Assembly (NCBI RefSeq): GCF_002252475.1
Contig: NZ_NNRK01000034.1
Coordinates: 1 to 64,000, forward strand
Direction: 5' to 3'
DNA length: 64,000 nt
Source: Brucella rhizosphaerae
GTDB taxonomy: Bacteria; Pseudomonadota; Alphaproteobacteria; Rhizobiales; Rhizobiaceae
This document shows, in pieces, positions 9,306 through 19,047 of the stretch. Positions within the stretch are counted from its first letter, which is position 1. Each line of letters begins with the position of its first letter. The translations under genes were made by a program, and so were the position numbers. Below the pieces are notes generated by a model. It did no database searches. It saw only the letters and a list, made by a program, of their open reading frames with translations, and was not told the origin of the DNA.

Positions 9306-10381
9306 GCGTTTTCGCCCAGTTCCATCAGGAGTGCGGTCTGGTGATCGGAGATCAACGCATCAACCAGTTCGTCAAGCTCACCCATCATGACACGGTCAAG
9401 CTTGTAGAGTGTCAAATTGATACGGTGATCGGTAACGCGCCCTTGCGGAAAATTATAAGTGCGGATGCGCTCCGAACGATCGCCTGATCCCACCTGACTG
9501 CGGCGCGATTCCGAACGTTCGCTATCGGCCTTCTGCCGTTCCATATCGTAAAGACGCGCACGCAATATCTGCATGGCGCGCGCGCGGTTCTGGTGCTGCG
9601 ATTTTTCCGCCTGCACCACCATGATGCCCGTTGGAATGTGGGTGATACGCACAGCCGAGTCAGTCGTATTGACGTGCTGGCCACCGGCACCAGAAGCGCG
9701 CATCGTATCGATACGGATATCCTCATTGCGGATTTCAATGTCGATATCTTCAGCTTCCGGCAGAACAGCAACGGTCGCAGCGGATGTATGAATGCGTCCA
9801 CCTGCTTCGGTTTCCGGCACGCGCTGCACGCGGTGCACACCTGATTCGAATTTGAGCTTGGAGAAGACCCCTTTGCCCGAAACCGTAGCGATGATTTCCT
9901 TGTAACCGCCTGCGTCACCCTCGCTGGACGATACCAGCTCAACGCGCCAGCCTTTTTCAGCGGCGAAACGCTCATACATGCGGAAGAGATCACCTGCGAA
10001 AAGCGCTGCTTCCAGTCCGCCTGTACCGGCGCGGATTTCGAGGATGGCGTTCTTCTCGTCGGCCGCGTCTTTCGGCAGAAGAAGAACCTGCACTTCCTGC
10101 TCCAGATTTTCAATCCGCTCAAGAACGCCCGGCAATTCTTCTGTCGCAAGCGCCCGCATTTCGGCATCGGTCGATGCGTCATCGCGCATTGTCGTCAAAT
10201 CACGCGCTTCATTCCGCGCATCGGTCAGTTCACGGATTTTGCCTACAACTTCCTGAAGCTCCGAATATTCCGACGCAAGCTTCACATAGGTTTCCGAATC
10301 CGGATTGTTCGCCATCTGGCTTTCAATCATCGAGAACCGCTTCAGAAGCTGGTCCATCCGGTCCTGTGGCAAGGCGATCAT
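9302..10381 (-). CDS. prfA: Peptide chain release factor 1
   Basis: A 359-residue class I release factor that recognises UAA and UAG. The GGQ peptidyl-hydrolysis motif lies at 233-235 (GAGGQHVN), and the codon-recognition tripeptide is PET at 189-191, in the position of the PxT motif of RF1 and not the SPF of RF2. The length matches E. coli RF1 (360). It is the first gene of the prfA-prmC pair; a mosaic repeat and a hairpin separate it from ptsP upstream. Confidence 0.98.
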   Translation of the reverse strand: MIALPQDRMDQLLKRFSMIESQMANNPDSETYVKLASEYSELQEVVGKIRELTDARNEARDLTTMRDDASTDAEMRALATEELPGVLERIENLEQEVQVLLLPKDAADEKNAILEIRAGTGGLEAALFAGDLFRMYERFAAEKGWRVELVSSSEGDAGGYKEIIATVSGKGVFSKLKFESGVHRVQRVPETEAGGRIHTSAATVAVLPEAEDIDIEIRNEDIRIDTMRASGAGGQHVNTTDSAVRITHIPTGIMVVQAEKSQHQNRARAMQILRARLYDMERQKADSERSESRRSQVGSGDRSERIRTYNFPQGRVTDHRINLTLYKLDRVMMGELDELVDALISDHQTALLMELGENA

Positions 10382-10399
10382 TGTTATGTCCTAATCAAA

Positions 10400-10445
10400 G
10401 CATTCCCAGCAAAAGTGCGAAGCGGTTTTGCGTCAGGATAATGCA
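10400..10445. repeat. Mosaic repeat, module A variant (copy 3)
   Basis: GCATTCCCAGCAAAA ... GCGAAGCGGTTTTGC ... ATGC fold-back, in the CAGCAAAAGTGCGAAGCG variant also found at 18959, 47076 and 61688. It lies between ptsP and prfA. Confidence 0.75.
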
Positions 10446-10482
10446 TAAATACAAAGAGCAAGCAGCGCGTGAATAAGCGGTA

Positions 10483-10513
10483 TTGGGTGCCGCACACAAT
10501 GCGCGGCACCCAA
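10483..10513 (-). terminator. Hairpin after ptsP, probable terminator
   Basis: A perfect 11-bp stem (TTGGGTGCCGC, 10483-10493, with 10503-10513) lies 22 bases past the ptsP stop codon. The T tract on the minus strand is poor, so termination may be partial. Confidence 0.65.
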
Positions 10514-10535
10514 ATAATCCATGCAATTTTCTACG

Positions 10536-12806
10536 CTATAGCGGAATATCGTTGTCTTCGGCAAACTGAAGCAGCAATTCGCGCATCGAATGTGCGCCAT
10601 TGGGCTTGTCCAGCTTCTCGTTCAGCAATGCATTGAGCTTGCTCACATCAAGTGCACCAAGCATCGCCTTCACTGGACCGATATTGGCCGCCGACATGGA
10701 AATCGAACGGAAGCCAAGGCCCAGAAGCGCCATCGCCGTCAACGGACGCCCAGCCATTTCACCGCATAATGTAACCGGCTTTCCATGGCGATTGCCAGCA
10801 ACGACAATATGACGAAGTGTGCGCAGGAAGGCTGGAGAAAGCTGATCGAAGCGACCGGAAATCAGTGAATTTCCGCGATCGACTGCCATCAAAAACTGGA
10901 ACAGATCGTTGGAACCGACCGAGACGAAGTCTACAATCGCCATCAACTCATCAAGTTGCCACAGAAGTGCTGGCACTTCGACCATAGCACCGAGCTTGAG
11001 ATTAAGCGGCAGCGTATGCGCAAAGCGGGAAAGATGACGAACTTCGCGATCAATGATCTCGCGTGCAGCCTTCACTTCGCTGACCTCTGTTACCATCGGC
11101 AGCATGATTTTAAGTTCACGTCCGCCAGCAGCCTTCAGCAGTGCGCGCAACTGCGTGCGCAGCAATCCCGGGCGATCCAGCGTCAGGCGTATTGCACGCC
11201 AGCCGAGCGCCGGGTTTTCTTCCTGTGCCGTGGCACGGAAATATGGAAGCACCTTGTCGCCACCAATATCCAGCGTTCGGAAGGTCACAGGCTTGTTGCC
11301 TGATGCTTCGATAACCGAACGATAAAGCCGTTCCTGCTGTTCTGCACGCGGGAAAGTCGATGCCACCATGAACTGAAGTTCAGTACGGAACAGACCAATA
11401 CCGGCGGCACCCGATGCCGCAAGCTGCGGCAGATCCACCAGCAGACCGGCATTCATCAGCAATGAAATATCAACGCCGTCTTTCGTCAGAGCAGGTTTGT
11501 CACGCGATTCGCGATACAGCGCCTGACGACGGGCACGGAAGCGAACCTTTTCCGCATAGGCAGTTTCAACATCGGCCTGCGGACGCAGATGCACAATGCC
11601 TTCATCGCCATCGACAATGGCCGCATCATTGTTTTCAGCCATGGAAACAGCGCCCTTGGCCTGCCCCACAACCGGAATACCCATAGCGCGTGCGACGATA
11701 ACCACATGGCTCGTCGCAGCGCCATCTTCCAGTACCACGCCGCGCAAGCGCTCACGCGGATAATCAAGGAGTTCGGCAGCACCCATCGAACGCGCAACAA
11801 TAATCGCGTCCTTGGCGAGCGATTCGGCCATGGTCTTTACATCGCGTCCCATCAGCTGACGCAGCAAACGATTGGCCAAATCATCGAAGTCTGACAGGCG
11901 CTCACGCATGTAAGGATCGGTCAGATGCACCATGCGGGCACGTGTGTCGCTCTGAACCTTTTCAACAGCCGCTTCAGCAGTCAAACCGTTGTGAACCGCT
12001 TCTTCCAGACGCCGCACCCAACCGCGATCATGGGCAAACATGCGATAGGCTTCCAGCACTTCACGATGCTCGCCTTCGACAGCTACATCGCGGCGCGAAA
12101 GCATGTCATCAATGGAGATGCGCAAAGAACCGAGCGCGTCTTCCAGCCGGATCAGCTCAGCCTGACTGTCTTCATTGAAGAGGTTCGTTACAACGATACG
12201 CGGTTCATGCAGCACGACATGACCGAGGCCGATGCCATCATTGAGCGCATTGCCAGTCACACTCATCGGACGACCAAGATCCAGTTCAATGCCTGGACGC
12301 GCGAAACGCAGACCGTCTCCCGTCGCAATGATTTCGGCCAGAACCATGGCTGTCGTTTCAAGTGCTTCTACCTCGTCCTCACGATACGCGCGCTTGGTCT
12401 GATTCTGGACAACAAGAACGCCTAAAGTGCGGCCAGCGCGAAGCACAGGAACACCGAGGAATGAATTATAAGCTTCTTCGCCCGTTTCCGGCAGGTAGGC
12501 AAAAGCCGGGTGGCTCTGCGCATCCGTCAGGTTCAAAGGACGCGCGCTGGCAGCAATAGTGCCGACAAGGCCCTGCCCCAGACGCAATTGCGCCAGGTGG
12601 ACGGATTGTGGATTAAGACCTTCGGTGGCGTAGAGCTCAAGCACGCCATCCGCGCGAAGAATGTAAAAGGAACAGACTTCCGCGACCATGTTTTGCGCGA
12701 TTTCACGGACAATCCGGTCAAGACGCTCCTGCGGCTCCAGCGGCTCCGCCATCAATTCGCGCAGCCGCTTCAACAGCACGCGGGGACCGGTTGTCAGATC
12801 ACGCAT
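10536..12806 (-). CDS. ptsP: PTS-Ntr enzyme I (phosphoenolpyruvate-protein phosphotransferase with GAF domain)
   Basis: A 756-residue EI-Ntr, first enzyme of the nitrogen-related phosphotransferase relay, which moves phosphate from PEP to NPr and then EIIA-Ntr and is regulatory rather than sugar-transporting. Residues 1-165 form the GAF domain, which in this family senses nitrogen status through glutamine and 2-oxoglutarate. The EI N-terminal domain follows, with the phosphorylated histidine H367 in DGAATSHVVIVAR. The C-terminal PEP-binding TIM barrel carries GSNDLFQF and the LCGEMAG motif with the proton-donor Cys. No ptsH or EIIA gene lies in the window. Position between lysC and prfA is typical for this order. 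Confidence 0.96.
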   Translation of the reverse strand: MRDLTTGPRVLLKRLRELMAEPLEPQERLDRIVREIAQNMVAEVCSFYILRADGVLELYATEGLNPQSVHLAQLRLGQGLVGTIAASARPLNLTDAQSHPAFAYLPETGEEAYNSFLGVPVLRAGRTLGVLVVQNQTKRAYREDEVEALETTAMVLAEIIATGDGLRFARPGIELDLGRPMSVTGNALNDGIGLGHVVLHEPRIVVTNLFNEDSQAELIRLEDALGSLRISIDDMLSRRDVAVEGEHREVLEAYRMFAHDRGWVRRLEEAVHNGLTAEAAVEKVQSDTRARMVHLTDPYMRERLSDFDDLANRLLRQLMGRDVKTMAESLAKDAIIVARSMGAAELLDYPRERLRGVVLEDGAATSHVVIVARAMGIPVVGQAKGAVSMAENNDAAIVDGDEGIVHLRPQADVETAYAEKVRFRARRQALYRESRDKPALTKDGVDISLLMNAGLLVDLPQLAASGAAGIGLFRTELQFMVASTFPRAEQQERLYRSVIEASGNKPVTFRTLDIGGDKVLPYFRATAQEENPALGWRAIRLTLDRPGLLRTQLRALLKAAGGRELKIMLPMVTEVSEVKAAREIIDREVRHLSRFAHTLPLNLKLGAMVEVPALLWQLDELMAIVDFVSVGSNDLFQFLMAVDRGNSLISGRFDQLSPAFLRTLRHIVVAGNRHGKPVTLCGEMAGRPLTAMALLGLGFRSISMSAANIGPVKAMLGALDVSKLNALLNEKLDKPNGAHSMRELLLQFAEDNDIPL

Positions 12807-12964
12807 GATCGTCGGAGGCTCCTCATTCTGGTACAGGCTTAGCTTGTCGCAAAGCCAGTTCCCATTACCCGCCTGCGAAGCGTTACGCCAAATCCTTTGT
12901 GAGCATTTTTGACACGCGCGTCTAGTCTCTTCGTCAGAAAATCTGACAACTTGTATAATAAGAC

Positions 12965-12995
12965 AATGCCGCTCCCAAAAGAGGTGAGCGGCATT
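12965..12995 (-). terminator. Intrinsic terminator of lysC
   Basis: A 10-bp stem (AATGCCGCTC, 12965-12974, with 12986-12995) lies 62 bases past the lysC stop codon, followed on the minus strand by a T-containing stretch. It makes ptsP likely to have its own promoter within 12807-12960. Confidence 0.7.
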
Positions 12996-13057
12996 GTTTC
13001 AAAACGGGTCTTTATCCTGCAGCCTTGCAGCCGGCTAACAATCCGTCGAAGGACAGA

Positions 13058-14329
13058 TTATTTATCAAGGCCATAAACGCCATGCAGTGTGCGCACAGCG
13101 AGTTCAGCGTAAGGCCCGTCAATCAGGATCGAAATCTTGATTTCCGACGTGGTGATGGCACGAATATTGATGCCTTTTTCAGCAAGCGCCTTAAAGGCTG
13201 TTGCCGCAACACCTGCGTGGCTGCGCATGCCAATGCCGATGACCGAAATCTTTGCAAGACCCGTTTCCGACTGGATATGATCGGAGCCGATTTCAGCCTT
13301 CACTTTATCGAGAACGCGCAGTGCCTTATCGATATCGCCGGTTGGAATCGTGAAGGTCATATCGGTTTTCGAGCCGTCTTCCGACACATTCTGCACGATC
13401 ATATCGACATTGATGTGCTCTTCGGCCAGAGGTCCGAAAATCGCGGCCGAGATGCCTGGCCGGTCGGCCACGCGTCTGAGCGAAATCTGAGCCTCATCCT
13501 TCGCATAAGCGATACCAGTGACGACCTGCTGTTCCACGATTTCATCCTCGTCGCAAATGAGCGTTCCGGGTGGGTTGATTGGATCATCCATGCCCGGTGC
13601 ATTGGGGTCCGTAAAACTTGAGCGCACGAACGTGCGAACTTTATGTACCATGGCAAGCTCAACCGAGCGCACCTGAAGCACCTTGGCACCAAGCGAAGCC
13701 ATTTCCAGCATTTCTTCAAATGTAATGCGGGAAAGGCGCTTGGCCTTGGGTTCAATGCGTGGGTCGGTCGTATAGACGCCATCGACATCAGTATAGATGT
13801 CGCAACGATCCGCCTTCACACCGGCCGCAATCGCAACTGCAGAGGTATCCGAGCCACCGCGGCCCAGTGTTGCAATACGATTATCAGGGCCGATGCCCTG
13901 GAAACCTGCAACAACAGCTACCTGTCCCATTTCCATCCGACGGATGATTTCCGAACCGTCGATTTCCTGAATACGGGCAGCACCGTGAGCATTATCGGTC
14001 TTGATTGGAATCTGCCAACCCTGCCACGAACGTGCATCAATACCGATGGCCTGAAGCGCGATGGCCAGAAGGCCGCTCGTCACCTGCTCGCCGGACGCAA
14101 CAATCGCATCATACTCGCGTGCATCATAAAAAGGAGAGGTGCCGCCGGCGACCCTGGGCATGCTCTGCACCCAATTGACCAGCTCGTTTGTCTTGCCCGA
14201 CATGGCCGAGACAACAACGGCAACCTGATTGCCGGCATCGACTTCACGTTTGACGTGGCGCGCCACATTAGAGATGCGTTCCAGATCGGCCACAGAAGTG
14301 CCGCCGAATTTCATCACGATGCGCGCCAT
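13058..14329 (-). CDS. lysC: Aspartate kinase
   Basis: A 423-residue aspartokinase, the first committed step to Lys, Thr, Met and diaminopimelate. The N-terminal amino-acid kinase domain begins MARIVMKFGGTSV, with the ATP-binding KFGGTSVA motif at 7-14, and contains GRGGSDTSAVA. Two C-terminal ACT domains (about 265-420) give feedback regulation. The length fits the monofunctional alphaproteobacterial type (ACT pair, no fused homoserine dehydrogenase). LysA further along the window (47590) uses the same pathway. Divergent from ubiG across 228 bp. Confidence 0.97.
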   Translation of the reverse strand: MARIVMKFGGTSVADLERISNVARHVKREVDAGNQVAVVVSAMSGKTNELVNWVQSMPRVAGGTSPFYDAREYDAIVASGEQVTSGLLAIALQAIGIDARSWQGWQIPIKTDNAHGAARIQEIDGSEIIRRMEMGQVAVVAGFQGIGPDNRIATLGRGGSDTSAVAIAAGVKADRCDIYTDVDGVYTTDPRIEPKAKRLSRITFEEMLEMASLGAKVLQVRSVELAMVHKVRTFVRSSFTDPNAPGMDDPINPPGTLICDEDEIVEQQVVTGIAYAKDEAQISLRRVADRPGISAAIFGPLAEEHINVDMIVQNVSEDGSKTDMTFTIPTGDIDKALRVLDKVKAEIGSDHIQSETGLAKISVIGIGMRSHAGVAATAFKALAEKGINIRAITTSEIKISILIDGPYAELAVRTLHGVYGLDK

Positions 14330-14557
14330 TTAAGGATACGTCCCGTCTTTTGAAAAATTACACTAATGCCTGCCGAAACCTTATTTTCTTGCGACAGACA
14401 AACCCGGGGTCACATAGCTAATATGTCGCGCTTCCGCAAGGGTGTGATTCCCGTGAAACAATAATCAGCGCTCAGGATCGGGAATTTGATTTGATCCTTG
14501 ACTTTAACACGCTACCTTGAGAGCAGGACTGATAAGCCGCATCCGCTGGAGAATGAC

Positions 14558-15304
14558 ATGACAGAGACTGCCCGCACCACGATCGATGCTTCCGAAATCG
14601 AGCATTTTTCGCGCATTGCTGCGCAATGGTGGGACCCGCAGGGCAAGTTCCGTCCGCTGCACAAGTTCAATCCGACACGGCTTACCTATATCAAGGAAAA
14701 GGTCTGCGAAAAGTTCAATCGCGATCCAAACAGCCCACGTCCGTTTGAAGGTCTGCGGTTTCTCGATATTGGCTGCGGCGGCGGTCTTCTGTGCGAACCA
14801 ATGTCACGTCTTGGTGCGACGGTGATTGGTGCCGATGCATCCGAAACCAACATCGAAGTTGCAAAAATTCACGCCGCCCAAAGCGGCGTTGAGGTCGATT
14901 ATCGCGCGACTACAGCCGAAGCTCTGGCTGAGGCTGGCGAGAAATTCGATGTCGTGCTCAACATGGAAGTCGTCGAACATGTCTCTGACGTCGATCTGTT
15001 CATGTCTGCGACCAGCGAAATGGTGAAGCCGGGCGGACTTATGTTCGTGGCCACCATCAACCGTACGCTTAAAGCCTATGGCCTTGCTATCCTTGGTGCG
15101 GAATATGTGCTGCGCTGGCTGCCACGCGGCACGCATCAATATGAAAAGCTGGTACGTCCGGAAGAGTTGGAAGCGGCATTTTCCAAGGCTGGACTCACCC
15201 TCATCGACAAGCTTGGCGTCACGTATAATCCGCTTGCTGACAGCTGGAGCCGCTCGCGTGATACCGATGTGAACTACATGGTTCTCGCTGAACGCCCTGA
15301 ATAG
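14558..15304 (+). CDS. ubiG: Ubiquinone biosynthesis O-methyltransferase (3-demethylubiquinol 3-O-methyltransferase)
   Basis: A 248-residue SAM-dependent methyltransferase for both O-methylation steps of ubiquinone synthesis. The family N-terminus [27 protein letters not shown] is present, with motif [12 protein letters not shown] at about 64-74. I start at 14558 because a GGAG Shine-Dalgarno lies 8 nt before it; an in-frame ATG at 14498 would add 20 unconserved residues and has no such site. Alone on its strand between two minus-strand blocks. Confidence 0.95.
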   Translation: MTETARTTIDASEIEHFSRIAAQWWDPQGKFRPLHKFNPTRLTYIKEKVCEKFNRDPNSPRPFEGLRFLDIGCGGGLLCEPMSRLGATVIGADASETNIEVAKIHAAQSGVEVDYRATTAEALAEAGEKFDVVLNMEVVEHVSDVDLFMSATSEMVKPGGLMFVATINRTLKAYGLAILGAEYVLRWLPRGTHQYEKLVRPEELEAAFSKAGLTLIDKLGVTYNPLADSWSRSRDTDVNYMVLAERPE

Positions 15305-15314
15305 TTAGTTGTAA

Positions 15315-16196
15315 TCAGCGCTTCTGTGCTTTCGTCGTCAGCGCCACACCAAAGGCGATGACGACCGCACCGATCCATGTGAGCGGCGGATAGTTTTCGC
15401 CCAAAAACAACGTGCCGGAAATCAGACCGAGAGCTGCTGCAACATAACCGATCTGGCTGAGATAAACCGGCCCGCCGACAGCCTGTAAGCGGAAGAACAG
15501 AGCGAACATGCTCGCCGATGCGATCGCCTGCGCGACAGCTGTCACTGGTGCAAGTGCCAATGTTTCTATCGGGAAATTGCCGTTAAACAGGAAAATGCCC
15601 ACAAAGAGCATCACGGCCGCGGCCAGATGACTTCCGGCAGCAAGCTCGGTCGGGTCTGCATGTTTGGGCCAGTCAAGCGTACGATAGACGTTCCCCATCG
15701 CCAGAAAGACTGGAATCAGCAGGGCGAGCCCAATCCACAAAGGATCAGCAGGCTTGCCCACTTCTCCGCGTGTCATTGCCACCATAATCGCGCCGATGAA
15801 ACCGGCGACGATACCTGCAATGCCAAGCCCGTTAGGGCGACGCAGACCAAATCCCATTGAGATCACCAGCGTCATGACTGGCGAAAGCGTGTACATGATT
15901 CCCGTGAAACCAGCTCCAAGACGCGGGATGGCGGACAAGATCAGGAGATTGGGGAGTGCGTAAGAAATCGCAGCCGTGCAGATATAGTAACGCAGCTTGC
16001 CGCCTGAAAATCCAACCCGCTTTTTACTCAAAAGCATAACCAGCAGCAGAATGATCCCAGCACTTGCCGAAAACAGGAATGTCCACATTGCGGGCGGTAC
16101 ACCGGCTTCCGCAGCAATTTTCCCCAAAGGCAGAATGAGGCCCAGCAAAGTGCCTGTGGCAAGCAACAGGAAAGGCGCAGAATCCATAAGTTTCAT
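15315..16196 (-). CDS. EamA/DMT family transporter
   Basis: A 293-residue integral membrane protein with about ten hydrophobic helices arranged as two EamA repeats (about 5-140 and 150-288), ending in a short basic tail. Drug/metabolite transporters of this type usually export amino acids or small metabolites; the substrate cannot be inferred. Convergent with ubiG, ten bases apart. Confidence 0.88.
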   Translation of the reverse strand: MKLMDSAPFLLLATGTLLGLILPLGKIAAEAGVPPAMWTFLFSASAGIILLLVMLLSKKRVGFSGGKLRYYICTAAISYALPNLLILSAIPRLGAGFTGIMYTLSPVMTLVISMGFGLRRPNGLGIAGIVAGFIGAIMVAMTRGEVGKPADPLWIGLALLIPVFLAMGNVYRTLDWPKHADPTELAAGSHLAAAVMLFVGIFLFNGNFPIETLALAPVTAVAQAIASASMFALFFRLQAVGGPVYLSQIGYVAAALGLISGTLFLGENYPPLTWIGAVVIAFGVALTTKAQKR

Positions 16197-16223
16197 GCGC
16201 CAATCCCTTCACGCAATTCGGTC

Positions 16224-16263
16224 AGAGCGGTTCCAGTCGATATCGAAATGTCGGAACCGCGCT
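16224..16263. repeat. Palindromic repeat, module D (copy 1)
   Basis: GAGCGGTTCC ... GGAACCGCGC fold-back. A similar pairing appears at 47136-47175 and a half copy at about 61581-61600. Confidence 0.65.
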
Positions 16264-16360
16264 ATCTATCTGTTCTGGGTATAAACCTCGGGGCAAAAAA
16301 CGCCCTGCGCTTTTGCCAGAAATGCCCATTTTTAAAGGCCAGCCCCAGATAGCATCGCGT

Positions 16361-16798
16361 TTAATTTTTGTCTTCGGGAAAAACCGGGAGCGGCATCACA
16401 TCTACGCCGTCATCTATCAGTGAGTGCACATCTTCACGCGTTGCTTCGCCATAAATCCCACGTGCTTCGGTCTCACCGAAGTGGATTTTCCGTGCTTCTT
16501 CGGCAAACTGGTCGCCAACATAATCGGCATTGTCGCGCACCTTGCGGCTTAGCTCGCGCATTTCATCCAACACCTGCTTTTGCGCCTCACCAAGCGCCCC
16601 CACACGAGCCATGGCCATGGCGTCCTTGGCGCGCCCCGTCGAGACGGCGGGCGCCATAAGCGACTTCTGCACTTGCAGCGATCCACAGGACGGACAGGAT
16701 ACAAGTTTGCGCTCCGCCTGCCGATCGAAATCGGCATTATCGCGGAACCAGCCTTCAAACTCATGGCCGTGATCGCAATGAAGCGAAAAGCGGATCAT
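16361..16798 (-). CDS. DUF1178 family protein
   Basis: A 145-residue protein. The N-terminus MIRFSLHCDHGHEFEGWF with C8 and a second pair in CPSCGS (about 35-38) resembles a small zinc-ribbon; a helical region and acidic tail follow. DUF1178 has no established function. It starts 3 bp after the nitrilase-family gene stop, so the two form an operon; this DUF1178-amidase-glutaredoxin-ComF neighbourhood is widely kept in the order and hints at redox or metabolite repair, which is inference. Confidence 0.88.
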   Translation of the reverse strand: MIRFSLHCDHGHEFEGWFRDNADFDRQAERKLVSCPSCGSLQVQKSLMAPAVSTGRAKDAMAMARVGALGEAQKQVLDEMRELSRKVRDNADYVGDQFAEEARKIHFGETEARGIYGEATREDVHSLIDDGVDVMPLPVFPEDKN

Positions 16799-16801
16799 GG
16801 A

Positions 16802-17656
16802 TTATGCGTCCTCTTTCTCTTTTGCAGAAACTACCTTTACCGAAAACTCACGCGCATTTCTGAGGTTGGGCACTTTGGCGCGTGCGCTCGCACTTTCGGC
16901 AATATCGATATCTGCAACAATGACCGCAGGTTCATCATGAGCCGCTTCCGCCAGAACCTTGCCCCATGGAGAGACGATCAGCGAATGGCCATAAGTTTCA
17001 CGGCCATCCTCATGCAGACCACCCTGCGCAGCTGAAATCAGGAATGCACCATTTTCAATAGCGCGCGCACGCTGCAAAACATGCCAGTGAGCTTCACCCG
17101 TCTGCCTGGTAAACGCGGCCGGGGCTGTGATGACATTGGCACCAGCCAGCGCCTGTGCACGGAAAAGCTGCGGGAAACGAATATCATAGCAGACAGCCAT
17201 GCCGACATTGGCAAAGGGCAGTTCAGCAATAACGGTTTCCTTGCCCGGCTCATAGGTTGCCGATTCGCGCCAGCTTTCGCCATTGTCGAGATCGACATCG
17301 AACATATGCACCTTGTCATAGGTCGTAATCTTTTCGCCGGAAGGCGCGAAGATACAGCCACGATTGGCGATCTTGCCATCGCCTACATCAATGGCCGTCG
17401 AGCCTATATGCAGAAAAATGCCGTGCTTTTTTGCAAGTGCAGAGGCTGCCTTGAACACGAGATCATTGCTTTCATCGCGCAAGCTGGCGAAAAACGCGGT
17501 CCGGTCACGCATCAGCGCACCAGTCATCTCGGGGGTCTGCACATAATGAGCACCCTGGGCCACAGCATCAGAAACCAGTTTGTCCAAAGCCTCGACATTG
17601 CGAACAATATCTGTACCCGAACGCATCTGGACAGCGGCGGCGCGAAAAGTGCTCAT
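16802..17656 (-). CDS. Carbon-nitrogen hydrolase (nitrilase superfamily, Nit1/Nit2-like)
   Basis: A 284-residue amidase with the Glu-Lys-Cys triad at E43 (QTPEMTG), K115 (YDKVHMFD) and C156 (AVCYDIRFPQLF). The RFPQLFR motif and length fit the Nit1/Nit2 branch, whose members hydrolyse deaminated glutathione or omega-amides; this is a likely role, not proven. The start is at 17656: GGGGGAG lies 7 nt upstream, while the in-frame ATG at 17671 would put that Shine-Dalgarno inside the coding sequence. A mosaic repeat lies directly upstream. Confidence 0.92.
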   Translation of the reverse strand: MSTFRAAAVQMRSGTDIVRNVEALDKLVSDAVAQGAHYVQTPEMTGALMRDRTAFFASLRDESNDLVFKAASALAKKHGIFLHIGSTAIDVGDGKIANRGCIFAPSGEKITTYDKVHMFDVDLDNGESWRESATYEPGKETVIAELPFANVGMAVCYDIRFPQLFRAQALAGANVITAPAAFTRQTGEAHWHVLQRARAIENGAFLISAAQGGLHEDGRETYGHSLIVSPWGKVLAEAAHDEPAVIVADIDIAESASARAKVPNLRNAREFSVKVVSAKEKEDA

Positions 17657-17675
17657 TGGTATCTCCCCCATTCAA

Positions 17676-17774
17676 GAGCGCATCCCGAAAAGTGTGAGGC
17701 GGTTTTCGGAAAAGATGCACGTAAAAACAAATGATTAGCGCGCCGATCTTTTACAATCAGATCGAAACGCGCTC
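17676..17774. repeat. Mosaic palindromic repeat, modules A+B (copy 4)
   Basis: A full-length member: GAGCGCATCCCGAAAA, TTTTCGG, GATGC, then CCGATC and GATCG arms ending in GCGCTC. It fills the space between grxC (stop 17779) and the nitrilase gene. Confidence 0.85.
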
Positions 17775-17778
17775 TGAC

Positions 17779-18045
17779 TTAGTTCAATTCGCCGCTTGCA
17801 AGCAGGCCATCCAGTTTGCCCTGATTATCAAGCGCGAAAAGATCATCGCAGCCGCCGACGTGAACAGAACCAACAAAGATCTGCGGGAAGGTATTGCGGC
17901 CCGAACGCTCTTGCATTTCTGCACGCAGTTCAGGTGTAGCGCCTGCGTTGATTTCGTTGAACTTAACGCCCTTGTCATTGAGAAGCCCCACCGCACGTGT
18001 GCAATAAGGGCAGCCCGGGCGGGTATAGATGGTAACATCAACCAT
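17779..18045 (-). CDS. grxC: Glutaredoxin 3 (GrxC family)
   Basis: An 88-residue dithiol glutaredoxin: VTIYTRPGCPYC with active-site C12 and C15, cis-Pro motif TFPQIFVG and the GGCDDL glutathione-binding end. It reduces disulfides with glutathione in the cytoplasm. The start is set at MVDVTIYT because a GGAG lies 6 nt upstream; an in-frame ATG four codons earlier contains that site. It lies downstream of comF on the same strand and may be co-transcribed. Confidence 0.95.
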   Translation of the reverse strand: MVDVTIYTRPGCPYCTRAVGLLNDKGVKFNEINAGATPELRAEMQERSGRNTFPQIFVGSVHVGGCDDLFALDNQGKLDGLLASGELN

Positions 18046-18124
18046 AAAAAACTCCATTCGTTGCCCACTATATAAGTTGCAACGTCCCGATCTGGAAGCC
18101 CCTCATATCCTCACAAAATCGTAT

Positions 18125-18916
18125 TTATGAATCTGGCAACACGCGACTGAAGGTCAGTACGTCGACACTCTTCGCCCCGCCACGAAGCAAGGCGCGCGTT
18201 ACAGCCTTTACGGTCGATCCGGTGGTATAGACGTCATCGATCAAAAGGACCCGCCGCCCTCGCACGTGAATATTGTGTTCTTTCGGGACACGAAACGCGC
18301 CATCGACATTACGTTTTCGTTCTTTCAAACCAAGACCGATCTGTTGATCAGTGCGGCGAATACGCGTGACCGCCTGCGGCGCAAAAGGCTTGACGCTCAG
18401 CTCTGACAAGGTTCGTGCCAGTTCTGCCGATTGATTGAAGCGGCGCGACCAGAAGCGCCACCTGTGCAAGGGCACTGGCAAAATGACATCGCAGTCATCC
18501 AGCAATTCTCGCCCTGCCCGCTGCATCCAGCGCGCCATCCACGGCGCAAGATCAGTACGGTCATGAAACTTGAGCGCCACTGCCATACGCTGTGCCGCTC
18601 CCCGATGCAGCACGGCCGATCGCAAACGGCGAAATGGCGGAGGATCAGCAATAGCCTCCGCGCTCATGAAATTCTCGCCAAAATCATGATTGAACGGAAT
18701 ACCCAGCACCGGACAATAAGGTTTTTCGATAAAGCGTAATTGCGACCAGCATTGCGGACATAGTGTTCCAGGTTCGGAAACCTGTGTGCGACAGCCGATA
18801 CAATTTGCTGGAAACAAAATGTCAGAAGAATAGCGCAGCCCGCCACGAACAACGCTGAGTGTGTTCGATTTAATCCTGTACAACAAGCTTTGATGCGATC
18901 CGTCGTCATCTGCCAT
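18125..18916 (-). CDS. ComF family phosphoribosyltransferase-like protein
   Basis: A 263-residue ComF/GntX-type protein. An N-terminal zinc finger uses C39-x2-C42 and C53-x2-C56; the C-terminal phosphoribosyltransferase fold carries the PRPP-loop VLLIDDVYTTGST at about 223-235. ComF proteins support DNA uptake in competent bacteria, but in non-competent lineages their role is unclear. I place the start at 18916 (GGGGG 8-12 nt upstream); the longer form would need a GTG at 18949. Divergent from the methyltransferase-like gene. Confidence 0.88.
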   Translation of the reverse strand: MADDDGSHQSLLYRIKSNTLSVVRGGLRYSSDILFPANCIGCRTQVSEPGTLCPQCWSQLRFIEKPYCPVLGIPFNHDFGENFMSAEAIADPPPFRRLRSAVLHRGAAQRMAVALKFHDRTDLAPWMARWMQRAGRELLDDCDVILPVPLHRWRFWSRRFNQSAELARTLSELSVKPFAPQAVTRIRRTDQQIGLGLKERKRNVDGAFRVPKEHNIHVRGRRVLLIDDVYTTGSTVKAVTRALLRGGAKSVDVLTFSRVLPDS

Positions 18917-18958
18917 TGCATTCGCCCCCGTTCGAATGCATCTAACCACTTGCTCTCA

Positions 18959-19003
18959 TGCATTCTCCTACGCAAAATCGCTTCGCACTTTTGCTGGAAA
19001 TGT
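18959..19003. repeat. Mosaic repeat, module A variant, inverted (copy 5)
   Basis: GCATTCTCCTACGCAAAA ... GCACTTTTGCTGGAAATG, the reverse orientation of the 10400 and 47076 copies, almost identical to 61688-61732. It lies between comF and the divergent gene. Confidence 0.75.
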
Positions 19004-19047
19004 TTCTATTCTACCTACGCGTACTCGAAAGAGAAGACGGAATCGCA